Assembly: GCF_003807585.1 (NCBI RefSeq)
Contig: NZ_RMBX01000008.1
Location: 186,001-250,000, forward strand
Length of the DNA stretch: 64,000 nt
Direction: 5' to 3'
Origin: Chitinophaga barathri
GTDB lineage: Bacteria; Bacteroidota; Bacteroidia; Chitinophagales; Chitinophagaceae
The notes under the pieces were generated by a model. That model had not been told where the DNA came from. It did no database searches and saw nothing but the letters and a program-made list of their open reading frames with translations. Positions within the stretch are counted from its first letter, which is position 1, and the number at the start of each line of letters is the position of its first letter. The position numbers were made by a program, and so were the translations under genes. Positions 55,055 through 63,076 of this stretch are shown here, in pieces.

Positions 55055-56674
55055 ATGAAAAGATTTGTTCTCCTCTTCCTGGCGGCCTTTTCCGGCTCTG
55101 TAACCTACGCGCAAACCTGGCAGGATACGCTCACCCGCATCGAAGCTGCATTCGCGAAATACAAACCCGATGGCCCCGGCGCACAAATGGCCATTAGCCG
55201 GAACGGTAAAGTGATCTTTTCAAAAGCATGGGGTATGGCGGACCTGGAGCATGGCATCCCCATGAGCACCACCTCCCTCATCGAAGCCGGCTCCGTGAGC
55301 AAACAATTCACCGCCGCCGCCATCCTGCTGCTGGAGCAGCAGGGCAAACTTTCCCTTGAAGACGATGTACATAAATACGTTCCCGAGCTGCCGGATTACG
55401 GCGCTCCCATCACGCTGCGCCAGATGATGCAGCATACGAGCGGCCTGAAGGATTGGGGAAGCATGGCCTCGCTGAGCGGCTGGCCGCGCGGCACAAAAGG
55501 ATATAACAACGATGACGCCCTCGCCATCATGATCAGGCAGAAGACCCTGAACAATGTGCCCGGCGCGGAGTACATCTATAGCAACTCGAATTACAACCTG
55601 CTGGCGATCGTGGTGAAACGCGTGAGCGGAAAAGAACTCTCCGAATTTTCAGGCCCCGCGATCTTCAGCCCCGCCGGTATGCCCCTCACCGTATGGCGCT
55701 CCAGCTACAGGCTGCTGGTGCCCGGCCGTACCATGGCATATTCCCGCGCTAAAGACGGGTTTGAGAACGATATGCCGAACGAAAGCGTGTATGGCCAGGG
55801 CGGCCTGCTCACCACCGCCGAAGAACTTATCAAATGGACGGAGTTTTACAGCGGCGGGAAATTCGGCTCTCCTTCTCTTTACCCTCAACAGATCAAAACT
55901 AACAATTTCAATAACGGCCGCCCTCACAACTACGCGGCAGGCCTGGTAGTAGGCCCGTTCAACGGCCAGGATGCCATCGTGCACAGCGGCGCCACCGCCA
56001 GCTACCGCGCCAACCTGGAATTTTTCCCGAAACTTGGACTGGTGTTCGCTTTCCTGAGCAATACCTCCGCCTTCGACAGGGATTCCACCGCCGCCCAGGC
56101 CGTGGTGCGCAACATCTTCGTGCCTGAGCCGCCCGCTGCCAAAAAACCGGCTGCCGCCGCTTCTTTTAAAGTAACGGAAGAAACCCTCCGGACCTATACG
56201 GGCTGGTACAAACGCAGCCTGGACGGCCAGGGTGTGAAATTATCCGCGAAAGACGGCAAGCTGCTGTTTGGCTCCACGCCTTTGCAGGCAACCGCGAACA
56301 ATACCTTCAAAACCCCTGGCGGCGCCAACCTTCTGTTTTCCGAAGGCCAGATCGTAGTGGTGACGCCTAACAGCGACAGCCTACAGTATAAATCCGTTGA
56401 ATTCTCCAATATCAACGAAGGCGCCGCGGCCCGCTATGCCGGCGAATATTACTCCGAGGAAGCCGATTCGCGTGTAACCGTGAAAGTGGAAGGTACCGCC
56501 ATCTGGGCGATACAGAAGCCTGATGAAAAAGTCCAGCTCACGCCCCTTTACCGGGACGGGTTTGACAGCCCCTATGGGCCGGTGTACTTCGAGCGGGATG
56601 CGCAGAACAAAATATCCGGCTTTAAAGTGTCGCTGGGCAGGGCGCGGAATGTCCCCTTCGTAAAGGTTAAATAA
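55055..56674 (+). CDS. serine hydrolase, beta-lactamase/PBP4* family
   Basis: A 539-residue secreted protein with signal peptide (residues 1-20, TYAQ). Serine beta-lactamase fold: S80-V-S-K83 in EAGSVSKQFTAAAILLLEQQ, the Tyr motif in YIYSNSNYNLLA, and HSGATASY as the KTG-equivalent (HSG). The C-terminal ~170 residues are a beta-rich lipocalin-like domain often fused in this family. Substrates may be D-amino-acid peptides or esters; not determinable. It follows the YhhN-like gene by 31 nt. Confidence 0.88.
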   Translation: MKRFVLLFLAAFSGSVTYAQTWQDTLTRIEAAFAKYKPDGPGAQMAISRNGKVIFSKAWGMADLEHGIPMSTTSLIEAGSVSKQFTAAAILLLEQQGKLSLEDDVHKYVPELPDYGAPITLRQMMQHTSGLKDWGSMASLSGWPRGTKGYNNDDALAIMIRQKTLNNVPGAEYIYSNSNYNLLAIVVKRVSGKELSEFSGPAIFSPAGMPLTVWRSSYRLLVPGRTMAYSRAKDGFENDMPNESVYGQGGLLTTAEELIKWTEFYSGGKFGSPSLYPQQIKTNNFNNGRPHNYAAGLVVGPFNGQDAIVHSGATASYRANLEFFPKLGLVFAFLSNTSAFDRDSTAAQAVVRNIFVPEPPAAKKPAAAASFKVTEETLRTYTGWYKRSLDGQGVKLSAKDGKLLFGSTPLQATANNTFKTPGGANLLFSEGQIVVVTPNSDSLQYKSVEFSNINEGAAARYAGEYYSEEADSRVTVKVEGTAIWAIQKPDEKVQLTPLYRDGFDSPYGPVYFERDAQNKISGFKVSLGRARNVPFVKVK

Positions 56675-56689
56675 ACGGGTATAATTGCC

Positions 56690-56697
56690 TAATTTTG
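56690..56697 (+). promoter_or_regulatory. -7-type element before nadB
   Basis: TAATTTTG matches TAnnTTTG and ends seven bases before the nadB ATG. A TTA rather than TTG lies 20 nt upstream. Confidence 0.35.
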
Positions 56698-56704
56698 ATG
56701 TTCT

Positions 56705-58303
56705 ATGCATCAAACAGATTTCCTGGTAGTAGGCTCAGGAATTGCGGGGCTCACGTACGCCCTGAAAGTGGCCGAGCAATGTCCGGATAAAAAGGTAACC
56801 ATCATTACCAAAACCCGGGAAGACGAAACCAATACCAAATATGCACAGGGCGGCGTAGCCGTGGTGAATGACCTCGAGAACGACAGCTTTGAAAAGCATA
56901 TCGAAGACACGCTGATTGCGGGCGATGGGCTTTGCAACGAACAGGTGGTGGAGATAGTGGTAAAAGAAGGGCCGGATCGTGTGAACGAGCTGATCTCCTG
57001 GGGCGCTCAGTTCGACAAGTCGCCGGACGGGGATTATGCCCTTGGTAAGGAAGGCGGTCACTCCGAGTTCCGCGTGATCCATCACAAAGACGTGACCGGC
57101 CGCGAAATAGAGCGCGCACTGCTGGAAGCTATCCGCCGCAAAAAAAATATCGAGCTCATCACCCACTGCTTCGTGGTGGAGATCATCACCCAGCACCATC
57201 TTGGTTACCTCGTTACCAAATCCACACAGGACATAGAATGTTACGGCATGTACGTCCTTAATCTCAAGACCAATAAGATCGAAAAGATATTGTCGCGGCT
57301 CACTTTACTGGCCACGGGCGGCAACGGGCAGGTATACCGCACTACCACCAATCCCGTGATCGCCACGGGAGACGGTGTGGCCATGGTCTACCGCGCCAAA
57401 GGCAGGATCGAGAACATGGAGTTTATCCAGTTCCATCCCACCGCGCTGTACCAGCCCGGGGAAAGTCCTTCCTTCCTGATCACGGAAGCCGTGCGCGGCG
57501 ATGGCGGCATTCTCCGCAACAAAAACGGCGAGGACTTCATGCACAAATACGATGAACGCCTCAGCCTCGCCCCCCGCGACATCGTGGCCCGCGCCATAGA
57601 CAGCGAAATGAAGATCACCGGTACCGAGCACGTATACCTCGACTGCCGGCATATGGACATGGAGAAGTTTGTCCACCATTTCCCGAACATCTACGAAAAA
57701 TGTAAATCCATCGGCATAGATGTGAGTAAGGACATGATCCCCGTAGCGCCTGCAGCCCATTACAGCTGCGGCGGCATCAAAACGGACGAATATGGCCATA
57801 CCTCCATCCGGAACCTTTACGCGGCCGGCGAGTGCGCCAGCACGGGGCTTCACGGCGCAAACCGCCTCGCCTCCAACTCACTGCTGGAAGCCATGGTATT
57901 TGCCCACCGTTGTTACCTGGACGCCGTAAAGGTGATCGATTCGATCAGCTTCAAGGAAAATGTGCCGGACTGGAATACGCTGGGTACAAACGCCCCCCGT
58001 GAAATGATCCTGATCACACAAAGCCTGAAAGAGCTGAAACAGATCATGAGCGATTACGTGGGTATCGTACGCACAAACGTCCGCCTGGAGCGCGCCATGC
58101 GCCGGCTGGACATACTGCATCTTGAAACGGAAGCGCTTTACAAGGAAACGGCCGTTTCGCCGCAGCTTTGCGAGCTACGCAACCTGATCACCGCCGGGTA
58201 CCTTATCGTGAAAGGGGCCGCCTTCCGCAAAGAAAGCAGGGGCCTGCATTACAACACGGATTATCCATACAAAAGCGACCTCGTGGAGAATATTATCCTG
58301 TAG
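56705..58303 (+). CDS. nadB: L-aspartate oxidase
   Basis: A 532-residue flavoprotein. FAD-binding VVGSGIAGLTYAL at the N terminus, the TKYAQGGVAVV block, EGGHSEFRVIHHKDVTGREI, HPTALYQPGESPSFLITEAVRGDGG, catalytic YDERLSLAPRDIVARAI, and HYSCGGIKTD with LYAAGECASTGLHGANRLASNS at the flavin site. It oxidises L-aspartate to iminoaspartate, the first step of de novo NAD synthesis; nadC of the same pathway is at 10609. No nadA is in the window. Length is normal. Confidence 0.96.
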   Translation: MHQTDFLVVGSGIAGLTYALKVAEQCPDKKVTIITKTREDETNTKYAQGGVAVVNDLENDSFEKHIEDTLIAGDGLCNEQVVEIVVKEGPDRVNELISWGAQFDKSPDGDYALGKEGGHSEFRVIHHKDVTGREIERALLEAIRRKKNIELITHCFVVEIITQHHLGYLVTKSTQDIECYGMYVLNLKTNKIEKILSRLTLLATGGNGQVYRTTTNPVIATGDGVAMVYRAKGRIENMEFIQFHPTALYQPGESPSFLITEAVRGDGGILRNKNGEDFMHKYDERLSLAPRDIVARAIDSEMKITGTEHVYLDCRHMDMEKFVHHFPNIYEKCKSIGIDVSKDMIPVAPAAHYSCGGIKTDEYGHTSIRNLYAAGECASTGLHGANRLASNSLLEAMVFAHRCYLDAVKVIDSISFKENVPDWNTLGTNAPREMILITQSLKELKQIMSDYVGIVRTNVRLERAMRRLDILHLETEALYKETAVSPQLCELRNLITAGYLIVKGAAFRKESRGLHYNTDYPYKSDLVENIIL

Positions 58304-58324
58304 TTCTAAAAGAGAAAACGATTC

Positions 58325-59209
58325 ATGTATTATATTCTACTGGCATTCTGTTACAGCATTTCCATTCTCCCCCTGTGGCTGCTCTACCGCATCAGCGACG
58401 GGCTTTACGTGCTCGTGTACCATATATTCAGATACCGCCGCCAGGTGGTGCTGGAAAATCTTCACCAGGCTTTTCCCGAAAAAACAGACAAAGAACTCAG
58501 GCGGCTGGCCCGCAAATACTACCGCAACCTGACGGACATGATGGTAGAAACCATCAAGCTGCTGACGATGAGCCGCAAATCGCTGGACAAACGTTTTGAA
58601 TGCGACCTTTCTATTTTTCACAAACTTTATGCGGAAGGCCGCAGCGTGCAGCTTCACCTCGGGCATAACTTCAACTGGGAGTGGGCGAACCTTTTTGCAA
58701 AGAACGGGGTGGATTATTCTTTCCTTGTCGTGTTCATGCCCATCAGCAATTCCGCGGTGAGCCGTATGTTCAGGCACTTCCGGGAAAAATTCGGCTCTGT
58801 ACTGATACCCGCGAACGATATGCGCAACGGTATGGCCCCCTGGATCGGGAAACAATACCTGCTGGGCCTCGTAGCCGATCAGAACCCCGGTAACCCGCGC
58901 CGCTGTTACTGGTATCCGTTCCTGAACAAGATGACCGCTTTTTATAAAGGTCCGGAAATGAGCGCGCGCCGGTACAACATTCCTGTAGTGTTCGCGGATG
59001 TGCGCAAAGTGAAAAGAGGGTATTACAAAGCGGTACTTAAGCTCGCGTTCGAGAATCCGGCTGAAGAGCCGGTGGGCCGCATCACGGAAGAGTTTGTAAA
59101 ATACCTTGAAAAAAATATCCGCGAGCAACCCGAAGTGTGGGTGTGGAGCCACCGCCGCTGGAAACATGAATACAAAGCGGAGTACGAGTTTGAGAATGGA
59201 GACGAATAA
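58325..59209 (+). CDS. lysophospholipid/lipid A acyltransferase (LpxL/HtrB family)
   Basis: A 294-residue membrane-bound acyltransferase. N-terminal hydrophobic segment LAFCYSISILPLWLLYRISD, the H-x4-E catalytic motif HNFNWE in LHLGHNFNWEWANLF, and conserved GLVADQNPGNPRR, FYKGPEMSARRYNIPVVFAD and WVWSHRRWKHE blocks. This family transfers secondary acyl chains to lipid A in the inner membrane. In Bacteroidota some members act on other lipids, so no gene symbol is given. It follows nadB by 21 nt and ends before a strong terminator. Confidence 0.9.
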   Translation: MYYILLAFCYSISILPLWLLYRISDGLYVLVYHIFRYRRQVVLENLHQAFPEKTDKELRRLARKYYRNLTDMMVETIKLLTMSRKSLDKRFECDLSIFHKLYAEGRSVQLHLGHNFNWEWANLFAKNGVDYSFLVVFMPISNSAVSRMFRHFREKFGSVLIPANDMRNGMAPWIGKQYLLGLVADQNPGNPRRCYWYPFLNKMTAFYKGPEMSARRYNIPVVFADVRKVKRGYYKAVLKLAFENPAEEPVGRITEEFVKYLEKNIREQPEVWVWSHRRWKHEYKAEYEFENGDE

Positions 59210-59219
59210 AAGAAATTAA

Positions 59220-59255
59220 AAGACCCCGGCTAATGCAGCCGGGGTCTTGTTTTTA
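59220..59255. terminator. terminator between the acyltransferase gene and the BON-LysM gene
   Basis: Perfect 11-bp stem AAGACCCCGGC (59220-59230) with 59238-59248, then GTTTTTA; T-rich also on the minus strand, so it serves both convergent genes. Confidence 0.92.
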
Positions 59256-59267
59256 TACGTGACCAGG

Positions 59268-59642
59268 TTATGCCGAAGGTATCTTCAGTTTCCAGCCGGG
59301 CTGGATCATATCGGGGTCTTTTATTTTGTCTTTGTTTGCTTCGAAGATCTTTTGCCAGGTGAGGCCGGGGTATTTTTTGGCGATCTTACTCAGATTGTCG
59401 CCTGCCTGCACTTCATATTCCTGTTCGGCGCCTTCGGCCAGGGAAATATTCAGCACCAGGTCTCCGGCGCGCATTTCAGGATCCAGCTTTTCGTAAATGC
59501 CCCAGATCTGGTCTTTTACCGCTGAGGACGGAGCTGTGCCCGTTACGTACAGCACGCCGTTCTGCTCTGCTACCTGCAAACCGGTAACGCCGCCACTGTT
59601 GGCCGCCTGAACGAGTTCCGCGTATTTATCTTGTAATGCCAT
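59268..59642 (-). CDS. BON-LysM protein, Kbp/YgaU-like
   Basis: 124 residues without a signal peptide, so cytoplasmic. An N-terminal BON-type domain (about 1-70: VTGLQVAEQNGVLYVTGTAP, VLNISLAE) is followed by a C-terminal LysM domain (EYEVQAGDNLSKIAKKYPG to MIQPGWKLKIPSA). The same BON-LysM order is found in E. coli Kbp (YgaU), a cytoplasmic potassium-binding protein of 149 residues. Here the protein is shorter and may share the potassium-binding role; that is by homology of layout only. It lies 44 nt after a gene for a BON-domain lipoprotein. Confidence 0.8.
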   Translation of the reverse strand: MALQDKYAELVQAANSGGVTGLQVAEQNGVLYVTGTAPSSAVKDQIWGIYEKLDPEMRAGDLVLNISLAEGAEQEYEVQAGDNLSKIAKKYPGLTWQKIFEANKDKIKDPDMIQPGWKLKIPSA

Positions 59643-59686
59643 GTTCGTACTTTTTTAAGGTTAATGGTGGATTGAAAAGCCGGCGC

Positions 59687-60184
59687 TTATTGCAGGGTGA
59701 GTTTGTTGTTCACCTTTTTCGGCTTGGCTTCATTGGCTGCCTGCATCACTTTGCGCAGGTCCGCTTTTTTGATGGTGCCGGTGAGGGTTACTTCGCCGTT
59801 TGCAATGGTGGCGGTCACTCCGGTGATGCCTGCTGCGCTGATGGCTGAATCCACGCTGGATTTCAGGATGTCGTCAGGGTTGATGGCCACCGGGGCGGCG
59901 GGCGGCGGAGGGGGCGGGGTCAGCATCACGTTGTTCACAACGGATTTAACGCCTTTTACACTTTTGGCGGCATCTTCAGCGGTGGTTTTGGCGGCATCGT
60001 CCATCACTTCTCCACTGAGGGTAGCAACGCCTCCCTTTACTTCCGCAATCACGCCGGGGGCGGCTGTGGACAGCTTATCATTCACTTCCTTCTGAAGCTT
60101 TGCATCGCTTGGCTTACAAGCGTAAAGGAACACGCCCATCCCCAACAGGAACAAGGCGAGCAAAATGGGTTTGCGTTGTTTCAT
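59687..60184 (-). CDS. BON-domain lipoprotein
   Basis: A 165-residue lipoprotein with lipobox VFLYAC (cysteine at about residue 23). Two BON domains (about 30-88: GVIAEVKGGVATLSGEV; about 105-163: GVTATIANGEVTLTGTI) are joined by a proline-rich linker of six consecutive prolines. BON domains bind phospholipid and maintain envelope integrity, as in OsmY and DolP. Transcription may start near a TTG-N20-TAAATTCC element upstream, a partial match. Probably co-transcribed with the BON-LysM gene. Confidence 0.85.
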   Translation of the reverse strand: MKQRKPILLALFLLGMGVFLYACKPSDAKLQKEVNDKLSTAAPGVIAEVKGGVATLSGEVMDDAAKTTAEDAAKSVKGVKSVVNNVMLTPPPPPPAAPVAINPDDILKSSVDSAISAAGITGVTATIANGEVTLTGTIKKADLRKVMQAANEAKPKKVNNKLTLQ

Positions 60185-60451
60185 ATGATTAGAATTTTAT
60201 AGGAATTTAGCCAATTCCGGCCTAAGTGACAATTATTTCTGCCTTTAATTAATTGTTAAGCAACAATTTATGCAATAACAAATATAAAATGTAAGTGTAT
60301 AAATTTATATGTGTTTTAACCGCAAACTATTACATAAAGGTTGACAAAGCGTGCAGGCGGCAGCGGAATTATCGCAGCAAAAAAGAAGAAGTGGCCGGTT
60401 GGAATATATGGTCAATTGAAAACCCTTCCCGTGAACTTCCTGCTTTTCTAT

Positions 60452-60481
60452 TTTACCAGATAGATATTTACCAGATAGATA
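60452..60481. repeat. 15-bp perfect tandem duplication
   Basis: TTTACCAGATAGATA occurs twice in immediate succession at 60452-60466 and 60467-60481. Confidence 0.9.
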
Positions 60482-60540
60482 CCGCCTTCTCCAAGTACTG
60501 GTAATACTGTCGTGTTTTCAGGATATAGTATAAATAAACC

Positions 60541-60640
60541 AAAGATGAAGCATAGATAAAGCATAGATAAGGCATATCTTATAGATATGCCTTATCTATG
60601 GGATATATATGGGATATCTATGGGACATATATGCCTTATC
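60541..60640. repeat. 11-bp-period tandem repeat array with 18-bp inverted repeat
   Basis: Cut in steps of 11 from 60552, the units read ATAGATAAAGC, ATAGATAAGGC, ATATCTTATAG, ATATGCCTTAT, CTATGGGATAT, ATATGGGATAT, CTATGGGACAT, ATATGCCTTAT. TATGGG recurs at 60597, 60608 and 60619. Centred on 60581, arms 60562-60579 and 60583-60600 are perfect 18-bp reverse complements, so the first units are inverted relative to the later ones. Confidence 0.85.
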
Positions 60641-60751
60641 CCTACTCTAACATAGTAGCAGTAAGGCTTTACGACTATTGTTAGGTAGCAGTATTACGGG
60701 GGAAGAATTGTAAATAATTGATTTACAACGACCTGAATCAGAAGGGGGCAT

Positions 60752-60785
60752 AAAAAAACGCCGGAAACAATGTTTCCGGCGTTTT
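60752..60785 (-). terminator. terminator of the persulfide dioxygenase-rhodanese gene
   Basis: Perfect 14-bp stem AAAACGCCGGAAAC (60755-60768) with 60772-60785 and a 3-nt loop; extra A on the plus strand gives a T-run on the minus strand. Confidence 0.92.
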
Positions 60786-60805
60786 CCAGTATTCAATGAA
60801 AAAGC

Positions 60806-62209
60806 TTAGTTCAAGATATTTTTTTCCTGCACCACGGTCAGCCCTTTCTGGTCTTTCATTTTGCCAAAGCCGCCGTTGATGTTGCGGAGATTGTGAATGC
60901 CCTCGCGTTTCATGATGGAACAGGCTATCACGCTGCGGTAACCGCCCTGGCAGTGAACATACAGGTTCATATGATCGTCCAGGTCCGCGAGGGTACCAGG
61001 ATCGGTCATTTCGCTGAGGGTCATGTTGATCGCGCTTTCGATGTGGCCGTCCGCGTATTCAGCCGGCTTGCGTACATCCACTACCACCAGGTTCGGGTCG
61101 TGGGGTATGTCCATGGCCAGTTCGTCCGGATCTACGGAGATGATCAGGTCGATCTTTTCACCGGCTGCCTGCCAGGCTTCAAAACCGCCTTCGAGGTAAC
61201 CCTGTACTTTATCAAAACCGACACGGGCCAGTCTTACGATCGTTTCTTCTTCCTGCCCGGCCGCTGTTACCAGCAGCATCGGCTGGTCGAACGGCAGCAG
61301 GCTGCCCGCCCATTCCGCAAAGCGGCCCTCCAGGCCAATGCTGATGGAACCGGGCACATATCCTTCCGTGAAAACGTTCGCGTGGCGGGTATCCAGGATC
61401 ACGGCGCCTTCGGCTGCCTTTTCCTTGAATTCTTTTATGGACAAAGGTTTCAGGCTTCTTTCCATGATAGTGTTCATGGCATCGTAACCTTCCTTGTTGA
61501 TCTGCGCGTTGATGGGGAAATATTGCGGGGGTGTAGCCAGCCCGTCCGTCACCTGCCTGATAAAATCGGCTTTGTCTTCGGCCAGCAGGGCATAATTCCC
61601 GCTTTTTTCATCGCCGATGGTGCTGTAAGTGTTCGGGCCAAGATTTTTGCCGCAGGCTGAACCGGGGCCATGCGCAGGATATACCGTTACATGATCGGGC
61701 AGGATTTTGATCTTATTTTTTAGTGACTCGAACAGGTAACCGGCCAGCTCTTCCTTGCTGAGGTTTCCGCTGAACAGGTCGGGCCTGCCCACATCGCCTA
61801 CAAACAAAGTATCGCCGGTGAAGATGGCATTCGGCTCGCCTTTTTCGTCCAGCAGCAGGTAGCAGGTGGATTCCATGGTATGGCCGGGCGTGTGCAGGGC
61901 CCTCACGGTGAGTTTGCCGATCTTAAAATCCTCGCCGTCTTTCGCGATATGCACGGGAAAACTGGTCGTAGTTTCAGGCCCGTACACGATGGGCGCTTTA
62001 GTGGCTGCCGCAAGGTCCAGGTGGCCAGACACGAAGTCTGCATGAAAATGTGTCTCGAAAATATATTTGATGGAGGCGTTCCTTTCATGTGCAAGCTCCA
62101 GGTACGGCTCGATGTCTCTCAGCGGATCTATTATAGCGGCTTCCCCTTCGGATTCTATATAATATGCTGCTTCGGATAAGCAACCTGTATACAACTGCTT
62201 AATGAACAT
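60806..62209 (-). CDS. CstB-like persulfide dioxygenase / pseudorhodanese / rhodanese
   Basis: 467 residues from ATG 62209 (MFIKQLYTGC). Residues 1-250 are a metallo-beta-lactamase domain with H54, H56 and D58 (ETHFHADFVSGH), H110 (HTPGH), D133 (FTGDTLF) and H180 with C186 (AHGPGSACG), the ETHE1 pattern of non-heme iron persulfide dioxygenases. Residues about 255-350 are a rhodanese fold whose active-site loop reads TAAGQEEE without cysteine, so inactive. Residues about 360-460 are a rhodanese with C420 in HCQGGYRS. This three-part plan is that of Staphylococcus aureus CstB, which turns persulfide into thiosulfate. It has its own promoter element and terminator. Confidence 0.9.
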   Translation of the reverse strand: MFIKQLYTGCLSEAAYYIESEGEAAIIDPLRDIEPYLELAHERNASIKYIFETHFHADFVSGHLDLAAATKAPIVYGPETTTSFPVHIAKDGEDFKIGKLTVRALHTPGHTMESTCYLLLDEKGEPNAIFTGDTLFVGDVGRPDLFSGNLSKEELAGYLFESLKNKIKILPDHVTVYPAHGPGSACGKNLGPNTYSTIGDEKSGNYALLAEDKADFIRQVTDGLATPPQYFPINAQINKEGYDAMNTIMERSLKPLSIKEFKEKAAEGAVILDTRHANVFTEGYVPGSISIGLEGRFAEWAGSLLPFDQPMLLVTAAGQEEETIVRLARVGFDKVQGYLEGGFEAWQAAGEKIDLIISVDPDELAMDIPHDPNLVVVDVRKPAEYADGHIESAINMTLSEMTDPGTLADLDDHMNLYVHCQGGYRSVIACSIMKREGIHNLRNINGGFGKMKDQKGLTVVQEKNILN

Positions 62210-62227
62210 AGTGGTTTTTGATTTTTG

Positions 62228-62235
62228 CAAAAATA
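62228..62235 (-). promoter_or_regulatory. -7-type promoter element of the CstB-like gene
   Basis: TATTTTTG on the minus strand matches TAnnTTTG, 18 nt ahead of the ATG at 62209. Confidence 0.4.
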
Positions 62236-62314
62236 CGAAGAAGTTAGGCAATGCGGGTTGACGGATGTCAGGGGTCCGTCAAACTGTTATCCGGTAGGAT
62301 AAGGGGATTAAAAG

Positions 62315-62352
62315 GCATAAAAAAGGCTGTCTTCCCAACAGGAGAAGACAGC
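62315..62352 (-). terminator. terminator of the ArsR-type gene
   Basis: Perfect 10-bp stem GGCTGTCTTC (62324-62333) with 62343-62352; A-run 62317-62323 gives T on the minus strand. It separates the regulator from the CstB-like gene. Confidence 0.9.
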
Positions 62353-62412
62353 CAGTTCAGTATGGTGCAGGGCCGCTCTTCCGGCCACTTAAAAGAAAAG
62401 ATTGTAGATGGA

Positions 62413-62772
62413 TTATCCCACCAGTTCCTCGACAAACTTAGCTACCTCAGCAATACGTTGCTTGTTGATAGTATAGTGGATAAACTTACCGTCTCTTTCG
62501 GTAATCACGATGCCTGCGCGCCTCAGGATGGCCAGGTGCTGGCTTGCTACAGACTGTTCCAAACGCAATTTCACATAGATCTCCGTTACAGTCATGCGCT
62601 TATGGTCTTCCAGCAGCTTGATCATTTGCTGGCGCAGTTTGTGGTTGATTGCTCTCAACACCATCGCGGCCTTTTTAACGGCAATGTAATCCAATTTGAT
62701 CTGATCTTTTTCATTGTTACCTCTAGAAATAATAAGAGTATTAGAAGAGGTAGTTAATAATTGTTTTTCCAT
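62413..62772 (-). CDS. ArsR/SmtB-family transcriptional regulator without cysteines
   Basis: A 119-residue winged-helix regulator: AMVLRAINHKLRQQMIKLLE, the recognition helix region EQSVASQHLAILRRAGIVIT and the wing ERDGKFIHYTIN. The first ~30 residues are an extension with many S, T and N. The protein contains no cysteine at all, so it cannot use the thiol switch of sulfide-responsive relatives such as BigR or SqrR, nor a cysteine metal site. It lies upstream of the CstB-like gene in the same direction but with a terminator between. A TAATTTTG element (complement of 62863-62870) about 90 nt upstream may be its promoter. Confidence 0.9.
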   Translation of the reverse strand: MEKQLLTTSSNTLIISRGNNEKDQIKLDYIAVKKAAMVLRAINHKLRQQMIKLLEDHKRMTVTEIYVKLRLEQSVASQHLAILRRAGIVITERDGKFIHYTINKQRIAEVAKFVEELVG

Positions 62773-63076
62773 CGCAAAATAGTTTTAAAAATAAATGAAA
62801 TGACAGGGATCAACGGACAGTAAAACGCGACTATTAGACAACAATCACGGATATTGATTATACAAAATTATAATATCTGTCACAATAAAAAAAATTTCTA
62901 TACCTTCTTTTTTAATATATAAACCGGAATATGCCTCTTTTTTCCACAATTTGACACTTCTCTGACATTTCCGGGTGCGTTTTACTGTCAATCCTGCCGT
63001 CCACAGATTATAACGCGTTTCAATGCGTAATATGATGCGGCGAAATGCTAAAAATCTGCTAAAAAATTAGAGGATG
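62773..63076. other. intergenic region between the ArsR-type gene and tsaB
   Basis: About 300 nt, AT-rich, with a TAATTTTG promoter-like element on the minus strand at 62863-62870. No clear terminator for tsaB is seen and no gene is supported. Confidence 0.5.

Larger units (their letters stand above)
60185..60751. other. long AT-rich intergenic region with repeats
   Basis: About 570 nt with no supported gene. The only reading frame of note (60295-60504, plus) lacks conserved pattern and runs into the repeats. It holds a 15-bp direct repeat (60452-60481), an 11-bp-period repeat array with an 18-bp perfect inverted repeat (60541-60640), and GTAGCAGTA repeated near 60653 and 60686. Confidence 0.6.

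Noticed and set aside
60295-60504. A 69-codon plus-strand frame in the long intergenic region
   Set aside because: No family pattern, runs into the tandem duplication at 60452-60481, and no ribosome-binding or promoter signal fits it.
60541-60640. Short CRISPR-like array
   Set aside because: Units are 11 bases, degenerate and without spacers; there are no cas genes.
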